From CAYLHX01 sp964383675 (GTDB lineage Bacteria > Patescibacteriota > Gracilibacteria > UBA1369 > LOWO2-01-FULL-3), in contig CAYLHX010000012.1 in NCBI GenBank assembly GCA_964383675.1, positions 1-45,092 of the forward strand: DNA of 45,092 nucleotides, given 5' to 3'. This document shows positions 27,382 to 35,770 of the stretch, one piece after another (positions within the stretch are counted from its first letter, which is position 1; each line of letters starts with the position of its first letter). The notes beneath the pieces are model-generated. The model was not told the DNA's origin, did no database searches, and saw nothing but the letters and a program-made list of their open reading frames with translations. The position numbers and the translations under genes were made by a program.

Positions 27382-27385
27382 GGTA

Positions 27386-27519
27386 GTGGAGAGGTAGCGT
27401 GCCGAGATGCAGGTTTAGCGAGCTAGGCGAGACTAAACCGGAATCGTAGGCCAACTTTCAAGAAATTTGCGAAAAACCTTGAAGCAAATTTCGCTGAAAG
27501 TTGAGCGGACCCCATTGAG
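27386..27519 (+). repeat. structured repeat, copy 2 (downstream of tRNA-Leu)
   Basis: About 134 nt, from GTGGAGAGGTAGCGTGCCG to GCGGACCCCATTGAG, starting 4 nt after the tRNA CCA. The stems GGTTTAG/CTAAACC and CAACTTTC/GAAAGTTG with AAATTTGC/GCAAATTT are the same as in copy 1. It ends 5 nt before the stop codon of the convergent nadC gene. Confidence 0.85.
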
Positions 27520-27524
27520 TACCT

Positions 27525-28484
27525 TTACTCCACCTCCAAGCTCATATCCAAGCTTCTTACCCCACCGGTCAAGCACCCCATGGAAACTATATCCACACCG
27601 GTTTTAGCGTATTCAATAACGTTATCGGCATTAATTCCGCCCGAAGCCTCCAATAGAAGGTCGTCATAATAGCCGGCCTGCTTCAAACCATCTACGATTC
27701 CAACTATTTCAGCAGGAAGCATATTATCAAACAACAGAACCCCCACCGATTTCGCGCCCTCGGAAAGATATTTCCTAAGCCCAATTGCGGCCTTAAGAGC
27801 ATCCTCGCTACTCTCAACTTCCACCTCCACAAAGCGCACGTCAATACGACTTGCTGCGATTTGCGCAAAAAGCTTTTCAAAATCATGCTCCAGCAGAGCC
27901 AAATGATTATCTTTTACCAGAATGGCATCATAAAGGCCTAATCTATGCGTTCCGCCACCCGCCAAAACCACCGCCTTTTTGTCCAAAAGCCCCCACAAGG
28001 TCTTACGGGTAGGTGCGACTAAAACTTCAGGAACCATATCTACTATAGACTTGGCAAAAGTACAAACGGCAGACATTCTCATTAACAAATTCAAAACCAC
28101 TCTTTCCACCATCAAAATATCACGCACGTCGCCCGCAATTTCAAGCAAAACGTCACCGGGCTCAAAGGCTTCTCCATCAGTAATTTTAAATTCTAAAACA
28201 AAATCCCCCTTCACCCTGGGCCTAAAACGCGCATCAGCCTTTACCAAAAAATACTCAATTTCCTCGCGACCGGCCAAAAAACCGGCCTCCTTAGCGACTA
28301 CCTTAGCTTTGCATCGGTGTTTACCATGAAAAATAGCCGCTGTTGTCAGATCTCCACGGCTTCCCAGATCCTTTTCCAACTCCAGAAAAGTATAGCGAAA
28401 AACCCACTGTTTATAGTTATCGCTATCCAACGACAAAAAATTAGAGACATTATGTGTAAAATCACGCAACAGTTTTCTATTCAT
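27525..28484 (-). CDS. nadC: nicotinate-nucleotide pyrophosphorylase (carboxylating)
   Basis: NadC converts quinolinate and PRPP to nicotinate mononucleotide, the step after NadA in de novo NAD synthesis. Family motifs are present: GDLTTAAIF near the N-terminus, ERVVLNLLMRMSAVCT, APTRKTLWGLLDKKAVVLAGGGTHRLGLYD (substrate-binding loop), VEVE, DNMLP and EASGGIN near the C-terminus. At 319 aa it is somewhat longer than the usual 280-300 because of an N-terminal extension. It starts 5 nt after nadA, so the two form an operon. nadB (aspartate oxidase) is not seen. Confidence 0.95.
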   Translation of the reverse strand: MNRKLLRDFTHNVSNFLSLDSDNYKQWVFRYTFLELEKDLGSRGDLTTAAIFHGKHRCKAKVVAKEAGFLAGREEIEYFLVKADARFRPRVKGDFVLEFKITDGEAFEPGDVLLEIAGDVRDILMVERVVLNLLMRMSAVCTFAKSIVDMVPEVLVAPTRKTLWGLLDKKAVVLAGGGTHRLGLYDAILVKDNHLALLEHDFEKLFAQIAASRIDVRFVEVEVESSEDALKAAIGLRKYLSEGAKSVGVLLFDNMLPAEIVGIVDGLKQAGYYDDLLLEASGGINADNVIEYAKTGVDIVSMGCLTGGVRSLDMSLEVE

Positions 28485-28489
28485 AGTAC

Positions 28490-29407
28490 TTAAGTTATAG
28501 CAAACATATTATCAAAAGCCTTGCGGGCACGATTAGCAATTTTTCGATCAACTTTAACCACCGGACGCTCATCGCGTAACGCCTTTAAGCTGGCTTCAAG
28601 ACTGTTCTTCTTCATGTCAAAACACATGTTGCAGAGTCCTTTAAACTTCTTTCCCGGTACTTCACGGTTCAAGCGCTCGGTCATCCCGCACTCCGTTAAG
28701 ACAAAAAACTCTTTTGCTTTGTCCTTTTTAGCACAGTCTATCATGCCCGAAGTACTGGAAATATAATCAGCCATCTCAAGAACCTCAGGCTTCGACTCCG
28801 GGTGAGCGATAATTTTTGCCTCGGGCGACTCACGTTTCACCTCTTCCAAATACTCTTTATTAACATAGTGGTGCACGGGACAATAACCATCCCAAGGAAT
28901 AATTTCTTTTTCCGGCACTTTACGGGCCACATACGCAGCCAAATTCTTATCGGGTACGAAGATGATTCTTTGTGCCTTAAGCGATTTCGCCACATCAACA
29001 GCATTGGAAGAGGTACAGCAAATATCACACTCCGCTTTAACCTCGGCCGTTGAATTTACATAACACATTACGGCGGCATCCGGATGTTGTTTTTTAAACT
29101 TACGCAAGCCTTCAACATCAACCATGTCCGCCATGGCACAACCTGCATCAACGAAAGGCACCAAAACCTTCTTGTCCGGATTCAGAATAGCCGCACTCTC
29201 AGCCATAAAGTAAACTCCGCAAAAGAGGATTATATCAGCATCTGTCTGAGCAGCCTGCTTGCAAAGCCCCAAGGAGTCACCAATAAAATCGGCCAGCTCA
29301 TAAAATTCAGGTCTCTGATAGTTGTGCACCAAAATAACGGCATTCTTACTCTTTTTAAGTGCCTTAATCTCATCAATAAGCTTTTTTTGATCAGTGGTCA
29401 GTTCCAT
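28490..29407 (-). CDS. nadA: quinolinate synthase A
   Basis: NadA is the [4Fe-4S] enzyme that condenses iminoaspartate with dihydroxyacetone phosphate to quinolinate. From the ATG at 29407 it is 305 aa. Conserved signatures include VLVHNYQRPEFYELADFIGDS, the cysteines CGVYFMAES, CCTSSNAV and CNMCFD, VPDKNLAAYV and HPES. The frame runs 17 codons further upstream, but a TGTGCTAAAG box lies just before the chosen ATG and typical NadA starts near MELTTDQ-like residues. An inverted repeat TTGCC-N10-GGCAA (29436-29455) lies between this gene and the unknown gene upstream. Confidence 0.95.
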   Translation of the reverse strand: MELTTDQKKLIDEIKALKKSKNAVILVHNYQRPEFYELADFIGDSLGLCKQAAQTDADIILFCGVYFMAESAAILNPDKKVLVPFVDAGCAMADMVDVEGLRKFKKQHPDAAVMCYVNSTAEVKAECDICCTSSNAVDVAKSLKAQRIIFVPDKNLAAYVARKVPEKEIIPWDGYCPVHHYVNKEYLEEVKRESPEAKIIAHPESKPEVLEMADYISSTSGMIDCAKKDKAKEFFVLTECGMTERLNREVPGKKFKGLCNMCFDMKKNSLEASLKALRDERPVVKVDRKIANRARKAFDNMFAIT

Positions 29408-29472
29408 ATATAGCTTTAGCACAGCAAAAGTAGCATTGCCAAAATTAAAAGGCAACAAACAGATCCACCTAT

Positions 29473-30006
29473 TTAGAGAACACCATGTACAAAACGCAAC
29501 CAGAGAGTCTTAAGACTATCCAGAGAGGCCTTCACTAAACTTGCCAAAATAGATCTGAGTTCACGGATCTTCTTAACCAGATTAGACATTTCAAAAAAAC
29601 TCATACTACCCGGAGCACTAATCATCTTCATAGCTTTACGTTGCAAATACTTTACCTCTTTCTTAATTTCAGATTCAATTTGCCTGCGCATTACACGTTC
29701 ATTGGGAATATTCTTTAGTAAATTAGCCTTTATCTCAGCGACAGAAACAGCTGTTTGCGCAACACCGCCGGTAGAAGCACCATCCCCCTTAACCTCATCA
29801 CTTTCACCTAAAACCTCCGATATTTTACCGGTGGTCTCAACAGATTCATCTAAGCCAATAGCCTCAACATAAGCAGCCTTCCCAAGTTCCTTGGCGGCAG
29901 AAATCTCCTTTGCATCACGGCGATCACCTTTATCCACACTCTCGTAAGGGGAGCGAAGTGAAGAAAGATTCTCTTTTGGGCTATTTTTAAAGCTATTTGA
30001 GGGCAT
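29473..30006 (-). CDS. hypothetical protein, 177 aa
   Basis: I do not recognise this protein. The first 90 residues are polar and low in complexity (Ser/Glu/Lys/Gly). The second half is helical and basic, with KEVKYLQRKAMKMI and a likely amphipathic stretch at the C-terminus. There is no signal peptide. A consensus promoter (TTGACA, 17 bp, TAGAAT) lies upstream. Its stop is 65 nt before the nadA ATG on the same strand, so it may be co-transcribed with nadA-nadC or have its own unit. Confidence 0.6.
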   Translation of the reverse strand: MPSNSFKNSPKENLSSLRSPYESVDKGDRRDAKEISAAKELGKAAYVEAIGLDESVETTGKISEVLGESDEVKGDGASTGGVAQTAVSVAEIKANLLKNIPNERVMRRQIESEIKKEVKYLQRKAMKMISAPGSMSFFEMSNLVKKIRELRSILASLVKASLDSLKTLWLRFVHGVL

Positions 30007-30032
30007 CCCTTAAAAATTAATCAGTATACTAA

Positions 30033-30061
30033 ATTCTATAACACACGGCAGGATATGTCAA
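30033..30061 (-). promoter_or_regulatory. sigma-70 promoter of the 177-aa gene
   Basis: On the minus strand the -35 is TTGACA (30056-30061), the spacer is 17 bp, and the -10 is TAGAAT (30033-30038). A second, TATACT-type box lies nearer the ATG. Confidence 0.75.
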
Positions 30062-30083
30062 CACACTAGTCAATAAAATCGAT

Positions 30084-30112
30084 TTGTCAGCATCACTTCA
30101 ACTCTGTAAAAT
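30084..30112 (+). promoter_or_regulatory. sigma-70 promoter of valS
   Basis: The -35 is TTGTCA (30084-30089), the spacer is 17 bp, and the -10 is TAAAAT (30107-30112). About 23 nt of leader remain before the ATG, with no Shine-Dalgarno. It is divergent from the promoter at 30033-30061. Confidence 0.75.
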
Positions 30113-30142
30113 CACATACGCAATTTAATTTTATCACACTAG

Positions 30143-32869
30143 ATGGATTTTGAAATAGAAAAAGCCTATGAGGCCAAGAAGTACGAGGACAAAATATATC
30201 AGCAATGGCATAGAAGCGGTATTTTTACTCCAAAAGTAAACAAGGACAAGGAAAAGTTTTCAATAGCATTACCACCACCAAATGCCACCGGAAAGCTGCA
30301 TTTGGGACACGCAACAATGCTGGCGATCGAGGATATTATGATCCGACATAAGCGCATGGAAGGCAAGGAGGCTCTTTGGATACCCGGAACCGACCATGCA
30401 GCCATTGCTACACAAAGCGTTGTAGAAAAACAGTTACAGGATCAGGGAATAAAAAATCCCCGTCAGGAATTGGGGCGCAAAAAACTTTTGGAAGAAATTA
30501 AAAAGTTTGTTGAAAACAGTAAAGACAATATTCGCGGACAAATGCGTAAAATGGGCGCCAGTTGTGACTGGAGCAGGGAAAAATACACCCTGGACGAAGA
30601 CATGAATCATGCAGTTAACACCTTCTTTAAGTACATGTATGAAGACGGCCTGATCTACAGAGGAGGCCGAATAGTCAACTGGGATCCAAAAATGCAAACC
30701 ACAGTTGCCGACGATGAACTGGAATATCTAGAGGAAAACGCCGAATTTTATTACTTTCAATATGGACCGGTGGTTATCGGAACCGCACGCCCTGAAACTA
30801 AGTTTCTGGACAAGATTGTAGTGGTTCACCCAAAAGACAAACGCTATAAAGAGCTGATCGGCAAAGAGTTTGAAACGGAATGGATAGAAGGAAAAATAAA
30901 ATCCAAAGTTATTGCCGATGAATGTATAGATATGAAAATGGGGACCGGCGCCATGACCATTACCCCGGCCCACAGCCTGGTAGACTTTGAACTCGCGGAA
31001 AAATATAAGCTGGAAAGTCACCAAATCATAGACTTTGAGGGTAATATCAGAAAAGACGTATCAAAAGAATTTGGCGGCATGCCAATTGCCGAGGCCAGAA
31101 AAAAAATTGTAGCAAAGCTGGAAGCAAAGGGCCTACTCGTTAAGGTTGAGAAAAACTACAAACACAATGTGGCCGTTAATTACCGTGGAAAAGGAAAAAT
31201 AGAACCGCAAATAATGAAACAGTGGTTCATAGATGTCAATAAGCGCGTAATCGACTGGAAAGGCCAAAAGCTCAGTATCAAAGAAGTACTGCAGGACACC
31301 GTCAAGAGTAAGATGATCAAAATCGTGCCCTCCAGATTTGAAAAAACCTATTTTCATTGGATCGACAACCTAAAGGACTGGTGCATCTCCAGACAAATTT
31401 GGTGGGGCCATCAAATCCCCATTTGGTACAAAGTAAGCGAAGAGCAACTCAACAAATTCAAAAAACACAAAGATGCCTCCAGTATGATCCTAAATGTATT
31501 GGACATAGATGGTGAAATTAAATACTCGACTGAGGAGCCACAAAGCAAGGGCCCCTGGATCCAGGATCCCGACACTTTGGACACTTGGTTCAGCTCCGCT
31601 CTATGGACTTTCGCTACCCTAGGATGGCCGGAAAAAACCGAAGAACTGAAATATTTTCATCCCACGGACGTATTGGAAACCGGTTACGACATACTCTTCT
31701 TCTGGGTGGCCAGAATGATCCTGGCCTCCACCTACGTCCTTCGCCGAGACAAATTTTCGGAAGAGGAGTCAATTCCCTTCAAAACAGTATATCTGCACGG
31801 CCTCATTCGCGACAGGAATGGACAAAAAATGAGCAAGTCAAACCCTGAAACCTGTATAGACCCCTTAGACATGATCGATAAGTACGGTGCCGATGCCTTA
31901 AGGCTAAGCCTGGTTATCGGCTCAACTCCCGGGAACGACATGAGACTTTATGAAGAAAAAATAGCCGGCTACAGAAACTTCATCAATAAAATCTGGAACG
32001 CCTCCAGATTCGCCTTAATGAATGTCCAAAAAACAGATTTAGAGCAAGAATTTGAGCCCGGCATGATAAAATCTTTTGCCGACAAATGGGTTCTTACAAG
32101 ACTGCAAGAACTCATCAAAGATGTCGACAAAGAAATGAAAAACTACCGGCTATCCGACGCCGGAACAAAAATATACAACTTCATTTGGAGTCAATACTGT
32201 GATTGGTATTTGGAGATATGTAAGGGAGAACACAAAAATCCGGCCGTACTACTACACGTTTTAAAAACCTCGCTCAAACTGCTACACCCGTTCGTGCCCT
32301 TTGTCAGCGAAAAAATCTGGGAACTACTATCCCCCAAGACCCAATTGATCGCCCAAAGTTGGCCGAAAGCCGATAAAAAACTTATTTTTAAAGAGGAATC
32401 CGAGGCCATGGAGGCGATTCATGAAGTCATCAGCGGCATAAGATCGGTGCGGGCAGAGTTAAATGTTGAAGCGGGCAAGAAAATCCATGCCGTAATCTAT
32501 GGCGGCACTCACAGTGAGGCCATAGAAAGCAAAAGAGAAAGCTTGATGCGTCTGGCTAGGCTGGAATCGTTAACGGTAGAAAAAACCGGCCCCAAAATCC
32601 CTCAAGCCCAGTTCATATTAATCAAGGACATTGAAGTATACCTGCCAATGAAGGACCTAATAGATCCGGCGAAAGAAGGTAAAAGGCTTGAAAAGGAAAT
32701 CAGCTCCAAAAAAGAACTAGTGGAAATGCTGAGTAAGAAATTGGCAAATAAAGGGTTTGTAAAAAATGCTCCCGCGGAACTTGTGGCAAGGGAAGAAGAA
32801 AAACTTCAAAATGAAAAGATCAATATCAAAAAACTCGAGAAACAATTGGCGGAACTGAAAAACTACTGA
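30143..32869 (+). CDS. valS: valine-tRNA ligase
   Basis: ValS is the class I synthetase charging tRNA-Val. The 908 residues contain the HIGH-type motif PPPNATGKLHLGHA (44-57), the editing domain CP1, the KMSKS motif (562-566) and an anticodon-binding alpha-helical domain. The C-terminal coiled coil is KEGKRLEKEISSKKELVEMLSKKLANKGFVKNAPAELV, which contacts tRNA. All motifs are intact. The gene is transcribed from a consensus promoter and is followed 45 nt later by a separate promoter. Confidence 0.97.
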   Translation: MDFEIEKAYEAKKYEDKIYQQWHRSGIFTPKVNKDKEKFSIALPPPNATGKLHLGHATMLAIEDIMIRHKRMEGKEALWIPGTDHAAIATQSVVEKQLQDQGIKNPRQELGRKKLLEEIKKFVENSKDNIRGQMRKMGASCDWSREKYTLDEDMNHAVNTFFKYMYEDGLIYRGGRIVNWDPKMQTTVADDELEYLEENAEFYYFQYGPVVIGTARPETKFLDKIVVVHPKDKRYKELIGKEFETEWIEGKIKSKVIADECIDMKMGTGAMTITPAHSLVDFELAEKYKLESHQIIDFEGNIRKDVSKEFGGMPIAEARKKIVAKLEAKGLLVKVEKNYKHNVAVNYRGKGKIEPQIMKQWFIDVNKRVIDWKGQKLSIKEVLQDTVKSKMIKIVPSRFEKTYFHWIDNLKDWCISRQIWWGHQIPIWYKVSEEQLNKFKKHKDASSMILNVLDIDGEIKYSTEEPQSKGPWIQDPDTLDTWFSSALWTFATLGWPEKTEELKYFHPTDVLETGYDILFFWVARMILASTYVLRRDKFSEEESIPFKTVYLHGLIRDRNGQKMSKSNPETCIDPLDMIDKYGADALRLSLVIGSTPGNDMRLYEEKIAGYRNFINKIWNASRFALMNVQKTDLEQEFEPGMIKSFADKWVLTRLQELIKDVDKEMKNYRLSDAGTKIYNFIWSQYCDWYLEICKGEHKNPAVLLHVLKTSLKLLHPFVPFVSEKIWELLSPKTQLIAQSWPKADKKLIFKEESEAMEAIHEVISGIRSVRAELNVEAGKKIHAVIYGGTHSEAIESKRESLMRLARLESLTVEKTGPKIPQAQFILIKDIEVYLPMKDLIDPAKEGKRLEKEISSKKELVEMLSKKLANKGFVKNAPAELVAREEEKLQNEKINIKKLEKQLAELKNY

Positions 32870-32883
32870 AAAAGTTTTCAAAA

Positions 32884-32894
32884 TGTGCTATAAT
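32884..32894 (+). promoter_or_regulatory. extended -10 promoter of the helical-repeat gene
   Basis: TGTGCTATAAT has its -10 at 32889-32894. A weak -35-like CTGAAA lies 17 bp upstream, in the valS stop region. The leader AAACAAAAATAAAAACAAAA precedes the ATG. Confidence 0.65.
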
Positions 32895-32914
32895 AAACAA
32901 AAATAAAAACAAAA

Positions 32915-33835
32915 ATGGGGCAGGAATATATCCTACAGTTGGTTCAAAAAATAAATAGCCTGATGGCCGAGAAAAAGTATCAGCAGGCTTATTTTGACTG
33001 TACAAAACTCCTAAATCAATTTCCGGAAGACTCCCATCTTTTAAAACTCAAAAAAAGGATTGAAGAAGAGGTGGCCGACGAGAACCAAAGGGTTATAAAA
33101 AAACGATTGGAAGAAATCACCCCGCTTTGGAAAGAAGAAAAATATCCTGAAATAATCAAGGAGCTGAAAGAAGTCCTGAAACTATCACCAAACAATAAAA
33201 AAATTGCGAATCTGATAGCTAAAGCCCAGGAAAAATACAAAGACAAGATACAAGCCCTACAGGAGGAATTTGAAAAAAAACAGGAGGAAAAATTAAAGGA
33301 ACTCTTCAAAAACAATCCGGAACAACTTTTGGAAGAACTTTTCGAGCTGGAAAAAAACAACCCTGGAAACAAAAGCGTTCAAGCACTCACCGACAAATAT
33401 CGCACAATGGTTATTAAAAAAAAGATAGATCAAAAAGAGGATCTTATTTATTCAGACAAATACGATGCCATTTATCACTTCATCCAACAACTCTACAAAA
33501 TAGACAAAAACAATCTCGAAATAAAAAAACTGGAGATGCAAATTCGCAGTAGACAACACGGAAGTCAGTTGGAAGAGAAAAATGAATACATCTACAAAGG
33601 CGAAAAACACCTACGCACGCTACTCAACCTAAAAAAATACGACGACGCATTGAAAGCAGCCGAAGAACTCCTGGCAGTTCAGAAAAACAACAAAGTAATA
33701 CAAAAACTTTATCAAAAAGCTCAAGCCAAAGTCTTCAAACTGAACAAAAATATCGTAACGGATCTTATCGTTGAAAATCAACCTAAGCTTAAGGAAGAAT
33801 ACCACAACGAGAAGTCAAAGTTCATTAAGCTTTAG
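32915..33835 (+). CDS. cytoplasmic helical-repeat (TPR-like) protein
   Basis: The 306-aa, Lys/Glu-rich protein has no signal peptide or membrane segment. At least three repeats resemble tetratricopeptide units: KKYQQAYFDCTKLLNQFPEDSHL, EEKYPEIIKELKEVLKLSPNNKKI and KKYDDALKAAEELLAVQKNNKVI. Coiled-coil segments lie between them. Function is unknown; such repeats usually mediate protein contacts. It ends in an 11-nt overlap with the convergent sigma-4/HARE paralogue 2. Confidence 0.7.
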   Translation: MGQEYILQLVQKINSLMAEKKYQQAYFDCTKLLNQFPEDSHLLKLKKRIEEEVADENQRVIKKRLEEITPLWKEEKYPEIIKELKEVLKLSPNNKKIANLIAKAQEKYKDKIQALQEEFEKKQEEKLKELFKNNPEQLLEELFELEKNNPGNKSVQALTDKYRTMVIKKKIDQKEDLIYSDKYDAIYHFIQQLYKIDKNNLEIKKLEMQIRSRQHGSQLEEKNEYIYKGEKHLRTLLNLKKYDDALKAAEELLAVQKNNKVIQKLYQKAQAKVFKLNKNIVTDLIVENQPKLKEEYHNEKSKFIKL

Positions 33836-34913
33836 CCGCCTTCACTTTTAAGCGATAGCGTTTTCTACCGATTCTCTCAAAAACATTGTTATTCTTAAGA
33901 GCCAGTAGAATAGTGATTTTTTTAACTTGTCGTTGTTTTAAAACTATATCCACGATTTCATCTTGCGACAATTCCTTATGCTTCTTCAAAATTCGTGAAA
34001 TAACAGTTGCAACGGTACCGCCCTCATAACCCCATTCAGAAAGAGCATAGATACCGCGCCCGATTAAAACAAATTGCTCGTGACGTATCAACTCGTTGTG
34101 AACAGCCTGAATATTTATTGAGCGACGATCAAATTTTTCATTGGAAATTTTGTCGGCAATATCGCGAAAATGCATTGAATTCCTTTCTTTTCTAAGGATA
34201 TACAAAATCTTATCACGCAGAGTACGTGGATGAATGTGTCTCCATTCAACCAGACCGACCAAGTCGTCATCCAAAATAGTTAGACGCTTATCGATACGTA
34301 CCAAAGAACGCACCCTCACCGGATCAAAATTGATCTCGGTAAAAACAGGCTTCAAGTCATTATGTAATTTATCAATCGGCTTAACATCACCATACTTATG
34401 CAACTGGTTGATAAGGTGATTAGAGGCATGCTTCAGGTAGTAGTCGGAAACATTGTTGTCACGCACATAGGGATAAAAATTAATAGTGTTTCCTACGCAT
34501 TCAAGGCCTTCATGCAAAACCAATGACAAATGCAAACTACCTTCATCAACAGTAAACTTCTCCGGCAACAAACCTTGCACTTCGCTAAAAAGGTGATCTT
34601 CTTTTAAAATACCACCGTTCTCAGTAACCACACTAAGAGCAAAATCATGCAAATGCCTAAGTGAAGTATTAAAAACATTTCTCCGCATTTTTGACAAAGC
34701 ATTTTTCTCGATTTGCCTAACACGCTCGCGAGTAACTGAAAATTCTTTACCAACTTGCTCCAAAGTGCATTTGGGCATGCCGTTCAAACTAAACCGTTTG
34801 CTCACAACGGATTTTTCTTTATCTGAAAGAAGCAGAAGGAGATTATTAACCAGATCAGGTAATTCAAGCAACGTCTGGGCAACATTGGTAGCCTTGCCAG
34901 TATACATAGACAA
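33825..34913 (-). CDS. sigma-70 region 4-like DNA-binding protein with HARE-HTH domain, paralogue 2
   Basis: The 362-aa paralogue of the protein at 25845 is collinear with it. It has a sigma region 4-like N-terminus (about 30-78; CTLEQVGKEFSVTRERVRQIEKNALSKMRR). A variable middle follows, then the HARE-HTH region (NSMHFRDIADKI...VHNELIRHEQFVLIGRGIYAL) and a C-terminal winged helix (ELSQDEIVDIVLKQRQVKKITILLAL). The DNA-reading positions VTRER.RQIEK are conserved between the two, so they may recognise related sites. Differences cluster in the middle. It overlaps the convergent gene by 11 nt. A TATAAT lies 28 nt upstream of the ATG. Confidence 0.85.
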   Translation of the reverse strand: MSMYTGKATNVAQTLLELPDLVNNLLLLLSDKEKSVVSKRFSLNGMPKCTLEQVGKEFSVTRERVRQIEKNALSKMRRNVFNTSLRHLHDFALSVVTENGGILKEDHLFSEVQGLLPEKFTVDEGSLHLSLVLHEGLECVGNTINFYPYVRDNNVSDYYLKHASNHLINQLHKYGDVKPIDKLHNDLKPVFTEINFDPVRVRSLVRIDKRLTILDDDLVGLVEWRHIHPRTLRDKILYILRKERNSMHFRDIADKISNEKFDRRSINIQAVHNELIRHEQFVLIGRGIYALSEWGYEGGTVATVISRILKKHKELSQDEIVDIVLKQRQVKKITILLALKNNNVFERIGRKRYRLKVKAAKA

Positions 34914-34941
34914 TGAGGGTTAGGTCTTAATACTGAAACTG

Positions 34942-34947
34942 ATTATA
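34942..34947 (-). promoter_or_regulatory. -10 box of sigma-4/HARE paralogue 2
   Basis: The minus strand has TATAAT at this position, 28 nt before the ATG. No good -35 is visible. Between it and the upstream gene there is a T8 run after a weak stem, a possible terminator for the winged-helix gene. Confidence 0.45.
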
Positions 34948-35016
34948 AAAATTTTTTAGCGGTTCGGCAAAAAAAACACCTTGAGGGGGTTGTCAAAATA
35001 GGTTGTTGTTTAATAA

Positions 35017-35316
35017 CTAAATTTCAAAAATATAGCCAATACAATGGATTGTTCGTATATAATTGCGTTTCGAAAATTTCTTCATTTTGTTCCTCAAAGT
35101 ACTCACATGTACATCAACAGTATTGGTTGGACAAAATAAATTGCGATCCCAAACATCCTCCAGTATTTGAGTCCTACTAAGAACCATGCCGGCATTTTCC
35201 ATGAAGTAAGAGAGTAAACTGAATTCTTTATTTCTAAGTTCAATCGAATTGGTTCCCACAAAAAACTGCCTTTTACGTAAATCCAATTTTAAACAATCAA
35301 ATACCAAACACTCCAT
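35017..35316 (-). CDS. orphan OmpR/PhoB-type winged-helix DNA-binding protein
   Basis: The 99-aa protein is only the C-terminal DNA-binding domain of an OmpR/PhoB response regulator. It shows ELRNKEFSLLSYFMENAGMVLSRTQILEDVWD, then the recognition helix TNTVDVHVSTLRNKMKK and the wing IRTIHCIGYIFEI. There is no receiver domain, and no space for one upstream before the promoter. It would act without phosphorylation. No sensor kinase is nearby. A promoter with TTGACT/TAATCT precedes it. Confidence 0.85.
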   Translation of the reverse strand: MECLVFDCLKLDLRKRQFFVGTNSIELRNKEFSLLSYFMENAGMVLSRTQILEDVWDRNLFCPTNTVDVHVSTLRNKMKKFSKRNYIRTIHCIGYIFEI

Positions 35317-35340
35317 ACGCTTTCTCTTACTTACATAAAA

Positions 35341-35368
35341 AGATTAAAACAAATTTCGGACAAGTCAA
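35341..35368 (-). promoter_or_regulatory. promoter of the orphan winged-helix gene
   Basis: On the minus strand the -35 is TTGACT (35363-35368), the spacer is 16 bp, and the -10 is TAATCT (35341-35346). Leader about 18-20 nt. Confidence 0.65.
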
Positions 35369-35435
35369 AAAAACAACAACAACCAAAAAAAGAAAATCAA
35401 AGCCAAACTTGCAAAACAGGATGCAAATTATGTTG

Positions 35436-35464
35436 TTGAAAATAAAACAACACAACGCTAAACT
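35436..35464 (+). promoter_or_regulatory. promoter of the DUF3467-dtd-glyS operon
   Basis: The -35 is TTGAAA (35436-35441), the spacer is 17 bp, and the -10 is TAAACT (35459-35464). The leader is about 18 nt and has no Shine-Dalgarno. Confidence 0.65.
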
Positions 35465-35488
35465 ATTTACACATTTTAATCCAAAAAT

Positions 35489-35770
35489 ATGGCTGAAAAA
35501 TCACCGAAAAAATACAAAGTAAAGTTACCGGAAGAACTGGAACAGGGAACATACAGCAACGCCGTATCGGTACATTTTAATCAAAACGAATGCATTATCG
35601 ATTTTGCCTACGTTTTACCAAACACACCCGAGCCGGCTCTTAAAGTTGTGAGCAGAATTAACATGAGTCATAGGACAGCGGAATCATTTCTGAAAGTACT
35701 TTCAAACGGTTTATTGGACTGGCGTAACAAACAGGCCGAACACACTGAAAAGAAAAAAGAAGACAAATAA
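35489..35770 (+). CDS. DUF3467 family protein
   Basis: The 93-aa protein matches the DUF3467 pattern: GTYSNAVSVHFNQNECIIDFAYVLPNTPEPALKVVSRINMSHRTAESFLKVL is the family core, cut here only for description of the G-Y-S-N, DF..P and SR positions. The function of DUF3467 is unknown. The stop overlaps the dtd ATG (TAATG), so the genes are coupled. Confidence 0.8.
   Translation: MAEKSPKKYKVKLPEELEQGTYSNAVSVHFNQNECIIDFAYVLPNTPEPALKVVSRINMSHRTAESFLKVLSNGLLDWRNKQAEHTEKKKEDK

Noticed and set aside
27197..27454. 85-codon minus-strand frame across the tRNA-Leu and repeats
   Set aside because: It reads through a functional tRNA gene; the protein is the familiar spurious antisense-tRNA translation.
34965..35016. 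Terminator after the orphan winged-helix gene
   Set aside because: A T8 run follows CCCCCTCAAGG, but only two or so consecutive pairs form, too weak to call.
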